A stretch of 64,000 nucleotides of DNA, from positions 1 to 64,000 of the forward strand of contig CAWBPD010000036.1 of assembly GCA_963790575.1 (NCBI GenBank), written 5' to 3'. The notes beneath the pieces were generated by a model that made no database searches, was not told where the DNA came from, and was given only the letters and a program-made list of their open reading frames with translations. The position numbers were made by a program, and so were the translations under genes. This stretch comes from CAVTSA01 sp963790575. GTDB lineage: Bacteria; Chloroflexota; Dormibacteria; Dormibacterales; Dormibacteraceae. Shown here one piece after another: positions 1 to 8,184 of this stretch. Numbering within the stretch: position 1 is the first letter of the stretch; each line of letters starts with the position of its first letter.

Positions 1-64
1 TGCGAATGCTAGCGCTGCAACCTTATCCGGGCCCGAATGGGGTTACAACGCTGGCAATGTCCCG

Positions 65-757
65 CTAAACGGAGGGGCGGCGGCCGGACAGCAGCCCGAC
101 GGTGCCGAGGGTGAGCAGGCGGAGGGAGACTTCGGACCAGCCGGCGGCGCCTGCCAGTTCCACAAGTTGTGGTGGGGTTCGGTAGGTGTCCACCGTGTCG
201 CTGAGGTAGCGGTAGGCCTGCCGCTCACTCGAGATCCAGCCGCCGACCAGGGGCAGGGCACGGCGGAGGTAGAGGCGGTAGAGCCGGCCCACCGGAGAGG
301 TGCCGGGGCGGACGAACTCGAGCACCGCCATCCTGCCCCCCGGGCGCACCACCCGGCGCATCTCCCGCAGCCCCTGCAGCGGATCGGCCAGGTTGCGCAG
401 GCCGAAGGCGATGGTCGCGCCGTCGAAGGAGTCGTCGGGGAAGGGCAGTGCCAGCCCGTCGCCACGCGTGTACCCCGGGCCCGGGGCGCTCCGTCTGGCG
501 ACCTCGAGCATGCCACTCGAGAAGTCGAGGCCCACCACCAGCCCGGCCGTCGCGCGCCGCTGCACCGCCACCGCCAGCTTGCCGGAGCCGCACGCGATGT
601 CGAGCACCGAGTCGCCCGGCCCTTGCACCACCGCCCCCGCGGTGCGCCGGCGCCAGCGCGCGTCGGAGCCGGCCGAGAGCACCGTGTTGAGGAGGTCGTA
701 GCGGCGGGCGATGCGGTCGAACATGCGCTCCACCTGGGCGGCGTCTCGTTCCGGCAT
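65..757 (-). CDS. menG: Demethylmenaquinone / UbiE-type C-methyltransferase
   Basis: A 230-residue SAM-dependent methyltransferase of the UbiE/MenG family, which adds the ring methyl group in the last step of menaquinone synthesis. The family N-terminal signature is visible at residues 20-35 (YDLLNTVLSAGSDARW). The SAM-binding motif I is VLDIACGSGK at 51-60, and the second family signature REMRRVVRPGG lies near residue 130. The length is normal for the family. In a high-GC aerobe of this kind menaquinone is the likely quinone, so MenG is the preferred name, but UbiE activity cannot be excluded from sequence. It is a single gene, divergent from the transporter to its right, and no other men genes are visible in the window. 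Confidence 0.9.
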   Translation of the reverse strand: MPERDAAQVERMFDRIARRYDLLNTVLSAGSDARWRRRTAGAVVQGPGDSVLDIACGSGKLAVAVQRRATAGLVVGLDFSSGMLEVARRSAPGPGYTRGDGLALPFPDDSFDGATIAFGLRNLADPLQGLREMRRVVRPGGRMAVLEFVRPGTSPVGRLYRLYLRRALPLVGGWISSERQAYRYLSDTVDTYRTPPQLVELAGAAGWSEVSLRLLTLGTVGLLSGRRPSV

Positions 758-873
758 CGGCGAAGGAGCCTACCAGTGGCCCCGATCCTGCCGACAGCCG
801 CGGGTCGCAGGCCTGCCCACGTATCGTCGAACCCGACAGTGACGAGGGCTCCGTCCGAGGTGGACGGAGACGA

Positions 874-1803
874 TTGAGGGACAGAACCACGCATATCGGG
901 ATCGCGCTGTTGGCGGCGATCATGGGCGCCATCAGCTTCGGTGCGGCGGCCGCGCTGCAGCACGTCGCGACCATGCACGTTCCGGCGCGTCCGGCGCTGC
1001 GGCTGTCTCTGATCACAGAGTTGATCCGGGAGCCGGTCTGGACCACCTCGCTGGTGCTGAACCTGCTCGGGTCGGGGATGCAGATCCTGGCGCTGGCGAA
1101 CGGTCCACTGGCGCTGGTGGAGCCGATCCTGGTGACCAACCTGCTCTTCGCCACCGTCGCCCGCAGCGTCCTGGTGCGGCGTCGGCCGCGGCCCTTCGTG
1201 CTCGCCGGTGGGACGCTGGTCTGCGTGGGGCTAGCGACCTTCCTGGTGCTTGCCCGTCCACCCGCCGGCGCGACCCAGATCGTGGGCCTGATGACGGTGC
1301 TGCCGTATGCGCTGGGGCTAACGGCTCTGCTCCTGGGCTGCCTGTACGTGGCGTCCCGACATCCGGGCCAGCCACGGGCGCTGGCGCTGGCGCTCGCCTG
1401 TGGAGTCTTCTACGGTTGCGCCGCCGGGTCGGCCAAGGTGGCGACCGGCCTGCTCGAGACCGAGGGCGTGGTCGGGCTCCTCACCAGCTGGCCGCTCTAC
1501 GCGATGGCGGTCCTGGGGCCGCTCGGGTTCTTGCTCAACCAGAACGCGTTCCAGGCCAGCCCGGTGCTGGCCCCGGCACTGGCCGTGATCACGGTCACGG
1601 ATCCGCTGGTCAGCATCGGAGTCGGCGTCCTCTGGCTCCACGAGACGCTGGCCACCGGCGTGCTCAACGTCGCCGGGCAAGTCACCGGCCTCGCCCTGAT
1701 GGTGGTCGGGGTCTGGCTGCTCGCGCACGGCGCCCACCACCTGATCGAGGAGCACCGCCGGACGAGTCCGGAACAGCCCTGGTCCGCGGCCGAGCCCGGA
1801 TAG
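874..1803 (+). CDS. DMT-family (EamA-like) membrane transporter
   Basis: A 309-residue polytopic membrane protein made almost entirely of hydrophobic helices, about nine or ten, with the two-half repeat layout of the drug/metabolite transporter superfamily. Conserved-looking features are the early helix with GAAAALQHVA and the helix-loop LANGPLALVEPILVTNLLFA. The substrate cannot be predicted. The chosen start is a TTG with a GGAG-like stretch just upstream. An in-frame ATG at residue 17 (position 922) falls inside the first helix and would cut it, so the upstream start is preferred with moderate certainty. It is divergent from menG and convergent with the glycosyltransferase on the right. 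Confidence 0.8.
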   Translation: MRDRTTHIGIALLAAIMGAISFGAAAALQHVATMHVPARPALRLSLITELIREPVWTTSLVLNLLGSGMQILALANGPLALVEPILVTNLLFATVARSVLVRRRPRPFVLAGGTLVCVGLATFLVLARPPAGATQIVGLMTVLPYALGLTALLLGCLYVASRHPGQPRALALALACGVFYGCAAGSAKVATGLLETEGVVGLLTSWPLYAMAVLGPLGFLLNQNAFQASPVLAPALAVITVTDPLVSIGVGVLWLHETLATGVLNVAGQVTGLALMVVGVWLLAHGAHHLIEEHRRTSPEQPWSAAEPG

Positions 1804-1828
1804 CGTCGGTGGGCCGGCGCCTGGGAGA

Positions 1829-2995
1829 TCAGGCCTCGTCGGCAACTTCCATCAAGGCCCGCAGGCTGTCGGCGAGCTCACGTCGCTCCGCGTAGGCGCA
1901 CGCGACGCGATGCAGCTCGGTCACGCGTTCGGGATGGTCGCAGAGGTCGCGCACGGCGTCGCGCAGCTGCTCCGGCCGCAGATACACCTGGGCCAGCCCC
2001 GCCTCTGCCATGAGCGCCGCGTTGGCGCGCCCGTGGGCGGCGATCGGCCGGTACATGAGCACCCCTCGACCGCACGCCAGCGCCTCCAGCGCGGTGGCAC
2101 CACCGGCGTTGGTAATGACGACATCGGCGGCGGCATAGAGCCCCGGCATGTCATCGACCCAGCCCAGCGCTCGGAGGCGCCCCCCGTGGTCTCCCCCACG
2201 CAACAGCTCCCGGCGCGCGTGCTGGTTCCGGCCGCACACCACCATCGCGACCGTCCGCGGCGCGGCCCCGAGCACGATCTCGGCCGCCGAGGCGACGTCG
2301 CCGAACCCCAACGACCCACCTGAGATCGCCGCCACGAACGCGTCCGCGGGAAGCCCCAGCGCGCGGTGCGCCTCCTGCCGCGAGGAGGGCCGGAACCGGC
2401 TCCTGACCGGGAGCGCCGAGACCGCCAACCGCGCCCCCGGCACCTGCCGACGGGCCGGTGCCACCGCCACCTCGTGCATGAGCAGCGTGAGGTCGATCTC
2501 GCGGAAGACCCAGAAGGGATGCGGAGCGAAGTCCGAGACCCAGGCACCGAGCGGCGTCCGCAGGCCTCGACGCGCCCGGAGCCAGGCCAGGCCGGCGGTA
2601 CCCATCGGGTAGGTGGAGACGATCGCGTCCGGCCGCCAGGCCGCGATCTGACGCTCCAGGCCCCGCCCCGCCCAGGCGCCGATCACGCGCTTGCTGGCGT
2701 CGGCCAACCAGCGCCGCTCCCGAACCTGGTCATAGAAGAACTGGTAGAGCCAGGGCGTGTGCTCGACGTTGGTCGCATAAAGACGGCGCAGCAACGGCCC
2801 CACTCCGGGGCCCATGCGTCGCAGCGTCTTCACCCACTCGACCGCCACCCCAGGCCAGATGGTCCGAGCGGCTTCCTCCAGAGCGTGCGCGGTCGCGTTG
2901 TGCCCCTCCCCCATGTCCGCCGAGACGATGAGGAGCCGCCGGGGTGGGAGCGGGGAAGGGGACGGATTCAGGTCCTGGTGGTCTCGAATTTCCAA
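1829..2995 (-). CDS. GT28 (MGDG synthase-like) glycolipid glycosyltransferase
   Basis: A 388-residue glycosyltransferase resembling monogalactosyldiacylglycerol synthase and processive diacylglycerol glucosyltransferases, which move a sugar from a UDP-sugar to diacylglycerol at the inner face of the membrane. The N-terminal lipid-binding motif appears as SADMGEGHNATAHAL near residues 25-39, matching the G-x-G-H-x3-A pattern of this family. The C-terminal donor-binding segment has ITNAGGATALEALACGRGV near residue 290. The start is a TTG; residues before about 18 are Pro-rich and a slightly later start is possible. Sugar and acceptor are unproven. It is convergent with the transporter and divergent from the membrane protein to its right. 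Confidence 0.82.
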   Translation of the reverse strand: MEIRDHQDLNPSPSPLPPRRLLIVSADMGEGHNATAHALEEAARTIWPGVAVEWVKTLRRMGPGVGPLLRRLYATNVEHTPWLYQFFYDQVRERRWLADASKRVIGAWAGRGLERQIAAWRPDAIVSTYPMGTAGLAWLRARRGLRTPLGAWVSDFAPHPFWVFREIDLTLLMHEVAVAPARRQVPGARLAVSALPVRSRFRPSSRQEAHRALGLPADAFVAAISGGSLGFGDVASAAEIVLGAAPRTVAMVVCGRNQHARRELLRGGDHGGRLRALGWVDDMPGLYAAADVVITNAGGATALEALACGRGVLMYRPIAAHGRANAALMAEAGLAQVYLRPEQLRDAVRDLCDHPERVTELHRVACAYAERRELADSLRALMEVADEA

Positions 2996-3095
2996 TGGCG
3001 TCTGTCCCGGGCAAGTGGTTCAGCGCACACGCGGCCCGCCGGGTCTCACCCTTACCATAGGAATAGTTGACGGCGGATCAAGGATTGGGAGACCG

Positions 3096-3848
3096 ATGGA
3101 CCTCTTGATCTACGGGGCACCGATAGTGGTCGTGGTGGTGGCGGCGGTCGCGGTGGGAACGCTGGCGCACCGCTACCCCCAGTGGCCATGGCGCACGGTC
3201 GGCATTCTCCTCGCCGCGCTGTTGGTCGGCTGCGAGATCTCCTGGTGGGTCAGGCTGTCCAGCAACCGGCCCTTCGACGCCGGCGCCGACCTGCCGCTCC
3301 AGCTGTGTGACATCACCGTGTGGGTGGCGGCGGCGGCGCTGGTTTTCCGGCGTGAGGTCCTCCAGCACCTGACCTGGTTCTGGGGTCTGGGAGGGGGCAT
3401 CCCGGCGCTCTTCCTGCCCGTTCGCGGGGCTCCCTTTCCGGGCTGGCTCTACTTCGAGTTCTACCTCGCGCACGGCGGCATCATCGTGGCAGGCCTGTTG
3501 GTCGTGATCGCCTTCGGGGCCCGGATCCGCTTCGGGACCATGATCCGTGCGCTCGTCATCACCGGCGCGGTCGCGGTCGGCGCCGGCATTCTCGACGTGG
3601 CGATCGGCGGCGACTACCTGTATCTGTCGACGCTCCCCTCCGTCACCGGACCCCTGCAGTCCCTCAGTTCCTGGCCGCTCTACCGGGTCGCCCTCTGCGC
3701 CGTGGCGGCGCTGGTGATGGTGTTCCTGGGCTGGGTGGCGCGCGAGCGGGGCATGAGTGGAGCTTTCCCCCGCGACCGCGCCGTCAGAGACCGGCTGACC
3801 GGGAGCGCGCGCGCCGGCCGTATCGGGCGGAGGCCGCTCGCCGGCTGA
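3096..3848 (+). CDS. TIGR02206/YwaF-like integral membrane protein
   Basis: A 250-residue membrane protein with six or seven predicted helices. The arrangement of a buried ADLPLQLCDITVWVAA helix, WFWGLGGGIPALFLP, FYLAHGGIIVAG and a late YLYLSTLP loop matches the uncharacterised TIGR02206 (YwaF) family. No biochemical role is known for that family. The ATG is preceded by GGGAG with good spacing. Reading the frame further upstream would run antisense through the start of the glycosyltransferase and gives no plausible protein. The last 65 bases overlap the 3' end of the convergent hyuB-like gene, so the two messages would be antisense over that stretch. Confidence 0.75.
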   Translation: MDLLIYGAPIVVVVVAAVAVGTLAHRYPQWPWRTVGILLAALLVGCEISWWVRLSSNRPFDAGADLPLQLCDITVWVAAAALVFRREVLQHLTWFWGLGGGIPALFLPVRGAPFPGWLYFEFYLAHGGIIVAGLLVVIAFGARIRFGTMIRALVITGAVAVGAGILDVAIGGDYLYLSTLPSVTGPLQSLSSWPLYRVALCAVAALVMVFLGWVARERGMSGAFPRDRAVRDRLTGSARAGRIGRRPLAG

Positions 3849-5463
3849 TCAGGCCTTCGCGCAGATCCTCCTCGACTCGAGCCGGCTCCCGCTCCCGGGG
3901 GTCGCCGAACCCGCCGCCGCCCGGGAGCCGGAGCGTGAAGCGAGCACCGGCCGGGAGCGGCAGGCTGAGCTTCGGATCGCGAGCGCGACCGTCCGCCGAG
4001 AACCCCGCCCGGGCCCCGGGCCCACCGCCCGCATACCCCCGTGCCCCCTCCAGGAAGCGGTCGGAGAGCACGGACACGACGGACGGACCCGGGGAGCGGA
4101 CTTCGACTTCGATGGTCTGTCCCAGGCCCCCTCGCGTCCGTCCCGGTCCACCGGAGTCGCGCCGCAGTTCCTTGCGGCGGATCACGAGCGGGCTTGTGGT
4201 CTCGATCACCTCGGCGGGTGCGGTCGCGACGCCACTCGGGAAGGCGGTCGCCGACAGCCCGTCCTTCTCCGGCCGGGCACCGGTGCCGCCGGCGGCGAAG
4301 AACACGCTCACGAACCGGTCTTCAGGTCCACCCGAACCGCGGCCCCGCACGGTCGTGAGCCAGATGCCGCCCGCACCCTCCGCGATCACCCGGTCCGGCA
4401 TCACGGGGGCCAGCGCACCGAAGATCGCATGCGGAATGAAGTGGCCCGCGATCTGCCGGCCCGCCACCGCGGCCGGGAAGCGCGGATTGAAGATCGAGCC
4501 CTCGGGTGCGGTGACACGCACGGGGTGGAAGCTCCCGTCGTTGTGCGGCACGTCCGGGCAGAGCGCGCACTTCAGCGCGTAGTTGGTGTACGCGGCGGTG
4601 TAGTTGAGCACCACGTTGAAGGCACGTTCCACCTGTGAGGAGCTTCCCGCGAAGTCGGCTTCGACCTCCTGCCCGCGCACCCGCAGCACAACCTCGATCC
4701 GCACCGGCGCATCCAGGCCGTCGGTGTGGCAGACCTGGTGATAGTCGCCGTCGGGCACCTCGGCGATGGCGCCGCGCATCGCCCGTTCCGAACGCCCGAC
4801 GATCTCATCCCCCAGATCCTCCAGGTCGGTCAGGCCGAACTCCTCCAGATACCGCACCAGACGGTCGGCACCGACCTGGTTGCCGGCCACCTGCGCGTGC
4901 AGATCGCCAAGCACCTCCTCTGGAGCTCGCACGTTGGCTCGCAGCAACCGGAACAGCTCCTCGTTGGGGGCACCCTCGCGATACAGCTTGGTGATCGGGA
5001 TCTGGAGCCCTTCCTCGAACACCTCCGAGGCGTCCGCCGACAGGCCACGACCTCCGATGTCGATCGCGTGACAGCAGTTGCCGAAGAAGCCGACCAGGCG
5101 GCCCCCTGTGAACACCGGGGTGACGACCGAGAGGTCGTTGAGCTGGCCCGAGGTCATCCAGGGGTCGTTGGTGATCAGGACGTCCCCGTCCCGCAGCGTG
5201 CCGGCGGGGTGGGCGGCCAGGAAGTGGCGCATCCCGGTGGCGAGGGCGTTGATGTGGCCGGCGGTCCCGGTCACGGCCTGCGCGAGCATGCGGCCCCGGC
5301 GGTCGAAGACGGCCGCCGAGAGGTCCCCCACCTCGCGGACGATGGGCGTGAACGAGGTCCGCATCAGCGCCGCCGCCTGCTCGTTGGCGACCCCGATCAA
5401 CCGCGCCCAGAGGATCTCCAGGCTCACCGGGTCCAGCCGCCCCGAACGCTTCCGCTCAGCCAT
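3784..5463 (-). CDS. hyuB: Hydantoinase B / 5-oxoprolinase-type subunit
   Basis: A 559-residue protein of the HyuB/hydantoinase-B/N-methylhydantoinase family, normally the partner of HyuA in ATP-dependent opening of hydantoins, 5-oxoproline or, in the related acetone and acetophenone carboxylases, ketone carboxylation. Family hallmarks are the N-terminal DPVSLEILWARLIGVANEQA, VREVGDLSAAVFD, GHINALATGM, LITNDPWMTSGQLNDL, and the C-terminal Gly-rich LPGGGGFGDP. The start overlaps the stop of the hyuA-like gene by 8 bases, so the two are translationally coupled. Substrate is unknown. It is the last gene of the minus-strand run that contains the hopanoid genes. Confidence 0.88.
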   Translation of the reverse strand: MAERKRSGRLDPVSLEILWARLIGVANEQAAALMRTSFTPIVREVGDLSAAVFDRRGRMLAQAVTGTAGHINALATGMRHFLAAHPAGTLRDGDVLITNDPWMTSGQLNDLSVVTPVFTGGRLVGFFGNCCHAIDIGGRGLSADASEVFEEGLQIPITKLYREGAPNEELFRLLRANVRAPEEVLGDLHAQVAGNQVGADRLVRYLEEFGLTDLEDLGDEIVGRSERAMRGAIAEVPDGDYHQVCHTDGLDAPVRIEVVLRVRGQEVEADFAGSSSQVERAFNVVLNYTAAYTNYALKCALCPDVPHNDGSFHPVRVTAPEGSIFNPRFPAAVAGRQIAGHFIPHAIFGALAPVMPDRVIAEGAGGIWLTTVRGRGSGGPEDRFVSVFFAAGGTGARPEKDGLSATAFPSGVATAPAEVIETTSPLVIRRKELRRDSGGPGRTRGGLGQTIEVEVRSPGPSVVSVLSDRFLEGARGYAGGGPGARAGFSADGRARDPKLSLPLPAGARFTLRLPGGGGFGDPREREPARVEEDLREGLISRRAASARYGRRARSRSAGL

Positions 5464-7531
5464 CCACCGTCACCACCAGATTGCCTGCCCCGTCGACCTG
5501 GGCCCTCCCACCACTGCCGACGATCGCGGTCGATTCCCGCTCCTCGATCACCGCCGGCCCGCGGACCACCTCCCCGGGGCGCAGCCGGTAGCGATCCACG
5601 ACTCGCGCGTCGACGAACCCGCCCTTCTCAGCCGACCAGATCGGCCGCCTGCCCTTGCCCGCGCGCCCCGCCGCCGGCCCGGTACCGAGGCGGACGGGCA
5701 GCTCGGGTCCGCTGACCCGCACCCGCCAGGCCAGGACCTCCAGCTCGACGCCCGGCGGCCGGCGGCCGTAGAGGCCGGTGTAAGCGGCGTCGAAGGCGGC
5801 CTCCACCTGTGCCGCCGGCCGCCGCTCCAGGGCGTCGCCCAGCGACACGGTGAGGGAGTCGCCCTGGCCCCGATGCCGCAGGTCAGCCGCCAGCTCGACA
5901 CGGACGGCGTCCCGGCCGGTGCCGGTGGCGGCGAGCCGGCGTGCTCCTTCTTCCCGCAGCTCCCGGATCGCCGCCCGCACCCGCGACCAGCCCACCTCTC
6001 GCAGCCGACCGGGGAAGCTGCGCACCTGGTCGAAGGCCGGCGGCGCGGTCAGCATGCCGAACGCGGAGGCGACGCCGGCCGACGGGGGCATCACGATGCG
6101 GCGGATTACGAGCGCTCTCGCCACCCCCCACGCGTGGACGGGTCCGGCGCCGCCGGTCGCCACCATCACCAGCCGCCCCGGGTCGCGACCGCGCTCGATC
6201 GCGTGCATGCGCGCGGCGCCGGCCATGTTCTCATTGACCACCCGGTGAATGCCCGCGGCCGCCTCTTCGATGGTGAGGCCGATCCGCGCCGCGAAGGGGG
6301 TCAGCGCCCGCCGCGCCGCTTGCACCGACAGCCGCATCTCGCCGCCCAGGAAGAACCCCGGGTCCAGGTAGCCCAGGACCAGGTCGGCGTCGGTGACGGT
6401 GGGCTGGTCGCCGCCGCGCGCGTAGCACGCCGGGCCGGGGTCGGAGCCGGCACTGATCGGCCCCACCCGCGGCAGACCGAAGCGGTCGGCGCCGGCGATG
6501 CTGCCGCCTCCGGCTCCGATCTCGATCAGGTCCACCACCGGAAGCCGGACCGGCAGCCCGCTCTCCCTGGCAAACCGGTGGACGCGAGCCACCTCGTGCT
6601 CGCGCGCGATGAGCGGCCGGCCCCGCTCCACCAGGCAGGCTTTCGCGGTCGTGCCCCCCATGTCGAACGCGAGCACGTCCGGGATCCCCGCGCTCCGCCC
6701 GACGAACGCCGCGCTGATGGCACCGGCCGCCGGGCCCGACTCCGCGAGCCGGATCGGAAAGCTGCGCGCGGTGGCCAGGTCGGCCAGTCCGCCGGTGGAG
6801 AGCATGACGTGGACCGGCGCCTCGATGCCCTCCTCGCACAGCCGGTCCGCCAGCCGTCCCAGATAGCGGTCCATCAGCGGTTGGACGTAGGCATTGGCGA
6901 CCGTGGTCGAGGTGCGCACGTACTCGCCCAGCTCGGGCACCACCTCGGAGGACAGCGACAGTGACACCTGGGGGAGCTGTTCGCGGAGCAGTTCCCGCAC
7001 CCGCCGCTCGTGCCGCGGGTTGCGGTACGCGTGCAGCAGCGAGACCGCAAGCGACTCCACCCGCTCCCGCCGCGCCCGCCGCGCGAGACGCCGGACCTGG
7101 TCTTCGTCGAGCTCGGTGTCAATCGACCCGTCGGCCAGGACGCGCTCGGCGAGCTCCCAGCGGCGGCGGCGGGGCACCAGCGGTTCGGGCAGGTCCAGGT
7201 TCAGGTCGTAGAGGTCGTAGCGATGCTCGCGCCGGATCGCGAGGACGTCGCGAAAACCGGCCGTGGTGAGCAGCGCGGTGCGGGCCCCGGTGCGCTCGAT
7301 GAGCGCGTTGGGGACCAGCGTCGTCCCGTGGACCACCTCCCGGACCGCGCCCGCCTCGACCCCGCCGGCGCGTTCGAGCAGTGCGGTCACCCCCTCGGCC
7401 ACCGCCAAGGACGGGTCGCGCGGCGTGGTCAGGGTCTTGGCCACCGCGACCACACGGCCGCCGCGCGCCAGCACCAGGTCCGTGAAGGTGCCGCCGATGT
7501 CGACCCCCACGCGTGCGTCCCCTCCCGGCAT
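5456..7531 (-). CDS. hyuA: Hydantoinase A / 5-oxoprolinase-type subunit
   Basis: A protein of about 691 residues in the HyuA (N-methylhydantoinase A/oxoprolinase) family, an actin-fold ATPase partner of HyuB. The start ATG is set by the N-terminal phosphate-binding motif RVGVDIGGTFTDLVL, which begins six residues in. The open frame extends 34 codons further but that part is low-complexity and overlaps hpnG. Other hallmarks are HGTTLVPNALIERTG, the GGLADL segment, FDMGGTTAKACLV and GAGGGSIA. Only 2 bases separate it from the hpnG stop, so it is very likely on the hopanoid transcript. The reaction is not predictable; nothing in the sequence separates hydantoinase from oxoprolinase or carboxylase activity. 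Confidence 0.88.
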   Translation of the reverse strand: MPGGDARVGVDIGGTFTDLVLARGGRVVAVAKTLTTPRDPSLAVAEGVTALLERAGGVEAGAVREVVHGTTLVPNALIERTGARTALLTTAGFRDVLAIRREHRYDLYDLNLDLPEPLVPRRRRWELAERVLADGSIDTELDEDQVRRLARRARRERVESLAVSLLHAYRNPRHERRVRELLREQLPQVSLSLSSEVVPELGEYVRTSTTVANAYVQPLMDRYLGRLADRLCEEGIEAPVHVMLSTGGLADLATARSFPIRLAESGPAAGAISAAFVGRSAGIPDVLAFDMGGTTAKACLVERGRPLIAREHEVARVHRFARESGLPVRLPVVDLIEIGAGGGSIAGADRFGLPRVGPISAGSDPGPACYARGGDQPTVTDADLVLGYLDPGFFLGGEMRLSVQAARRALTPFAARIGLTIEEAAAGIHRVVNENMAGAARMHAIERGRDPGRLVMVATGGAGPVHAWGVARALVIRRIVMPPSAGVASAFGMLTAPPAFDQVRSFPGRLREVGWSRVRAAIRELREEGARRLAATGTGRDAVRVELAADLRHRGQGDSLTVSLGDALERRPAAQVEAAFDAAYTGLYGRRPPGVELEVLAWRVRVSGPELPVRLGTGPAAGRAGKGRRPIWSAEKGGFVDARVVDRYRLRPGEVVRGPAVIEERESTAIVGSGGRAQVDGAGNLVVTVDG

Positions 7532-7533
7532 GC

Positions 7534-8118
7534 TCAGCCTGGCACCGCGCCGGTGGCGACAGCTGCCACCACCTGGGCTGCCCGGCGCGCGTAGCCGGGC
7601 GCTCGGAGAGCGACGCGGGCTGCGGCCGGCCACCGTCGGGGATCGAGCAGGTCGGGGGGAGCGGGCAGTTCGTCGCCCGGCGTGTCGAGGACCACCCGGA
7701 CCGAGGCGCCCGGACCCAGCCTCAACGTCGCCGCGGCCTCCATGTCCACCGTCTGGAAGCCTCGAGCCGCCCAGCGGGCCCGATCGGCACCCCGGAGAAT
7801 GACCGGCGAGGTCAGCTGGCGGCCCTCCGCGAGCGGCCAGCCCAAAGCGGTCACCACCCGCCGCAGCCGGGCCACGAGGTGAGGATCACAGGCGACCACT
7901 TCTCCCCCCGGCTCCCCCACCTCGTCCGGCACCACCACCGTGCCCGGGCGAAGGGGCGCCAGCGTCCCGCAGAGCCCGACCACCACCACCGGCCCGCTCC
8001 CACCCGCCACCCACTGCGGCGCACCGCCCACGCCGACCCGGACCACCTCCACCCCGGTCCCGCGCAGCGCCCGCCGAGCCGCGCCCGCCTCCAGCCGGGT
8101 GGCCGCGACCACTACCAT
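7534..8118 (-). CDS. hpnG: Hopanoid-associated nucleoside phosphorylase/nucleosidase HpnG
   Basis: A protein of about 194 residues with the fold signature of purine nucleoside phosphorylases/MTA-SAH nucleosidases: an N-terminal VVVAATRLEAGAARRAL strand-helix, VVVVGLCGTLAPLRPG, and a C-terminal FQTVDMEAAATL that matches the ribose-binding M-E motif. HpnG removes adenine from adenosylhopane to give ribosylhopane. Position directly after hpnA and hpnH supports this job over general MTA nucleosidase. The ATG at 8118 is chosen because the alternative GTG at 8142 lies inside the palindromic repeat. The protein is short for the superfamily, as HpnG proteins usually are. Confidence 0.78.
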   Translation of the reverse strand: MVVVAATRLEAGAARRALRGTGVEVVRVGVGGAPQWVAGGSGPVVVVGLCGTLAPLRPGTVVVPDEVGEPGGEVVACDPHLVARLRRVVTALGWPLAEGRQLTSPVILRGADRARWAARGFQTVDMEAAATLRLGPGASVRVVLDTPGDELPAPPDLLDPRRWPAAARVALRAPGYARRAAQVVAAVATGAVPG

Positions 8119-8132
8119 CGACGAGCGCCCGA

Positions 8133-8184
8133 GTGTCCGCACCGGGACCGTATCCGGGGCGTTTTACGGTCCAACTGCGGACAC
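8133..8184. repeat. 52-bp palindromic repeat element, copy 1
   Basis: The element starts with GTGTCCGC and ends with GCGGACAC, with 36 bases between. At this copy the outer pairing extends to 11 bp (8130-8140 with 8177-8187) and an inner 8-bp stem pairs GGACCGTA at 8145-8152 with TACGGTCC at 8165-8172, leaving a 12-base loop. A second copy of the same length lies near 50.7 kb. It supplies the last codons and the stop of hpnA and sits just before hpnG, so in RNA it could act as a processing site or an attenuating hairpin. See the linked finding. Confidence 0.75.
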
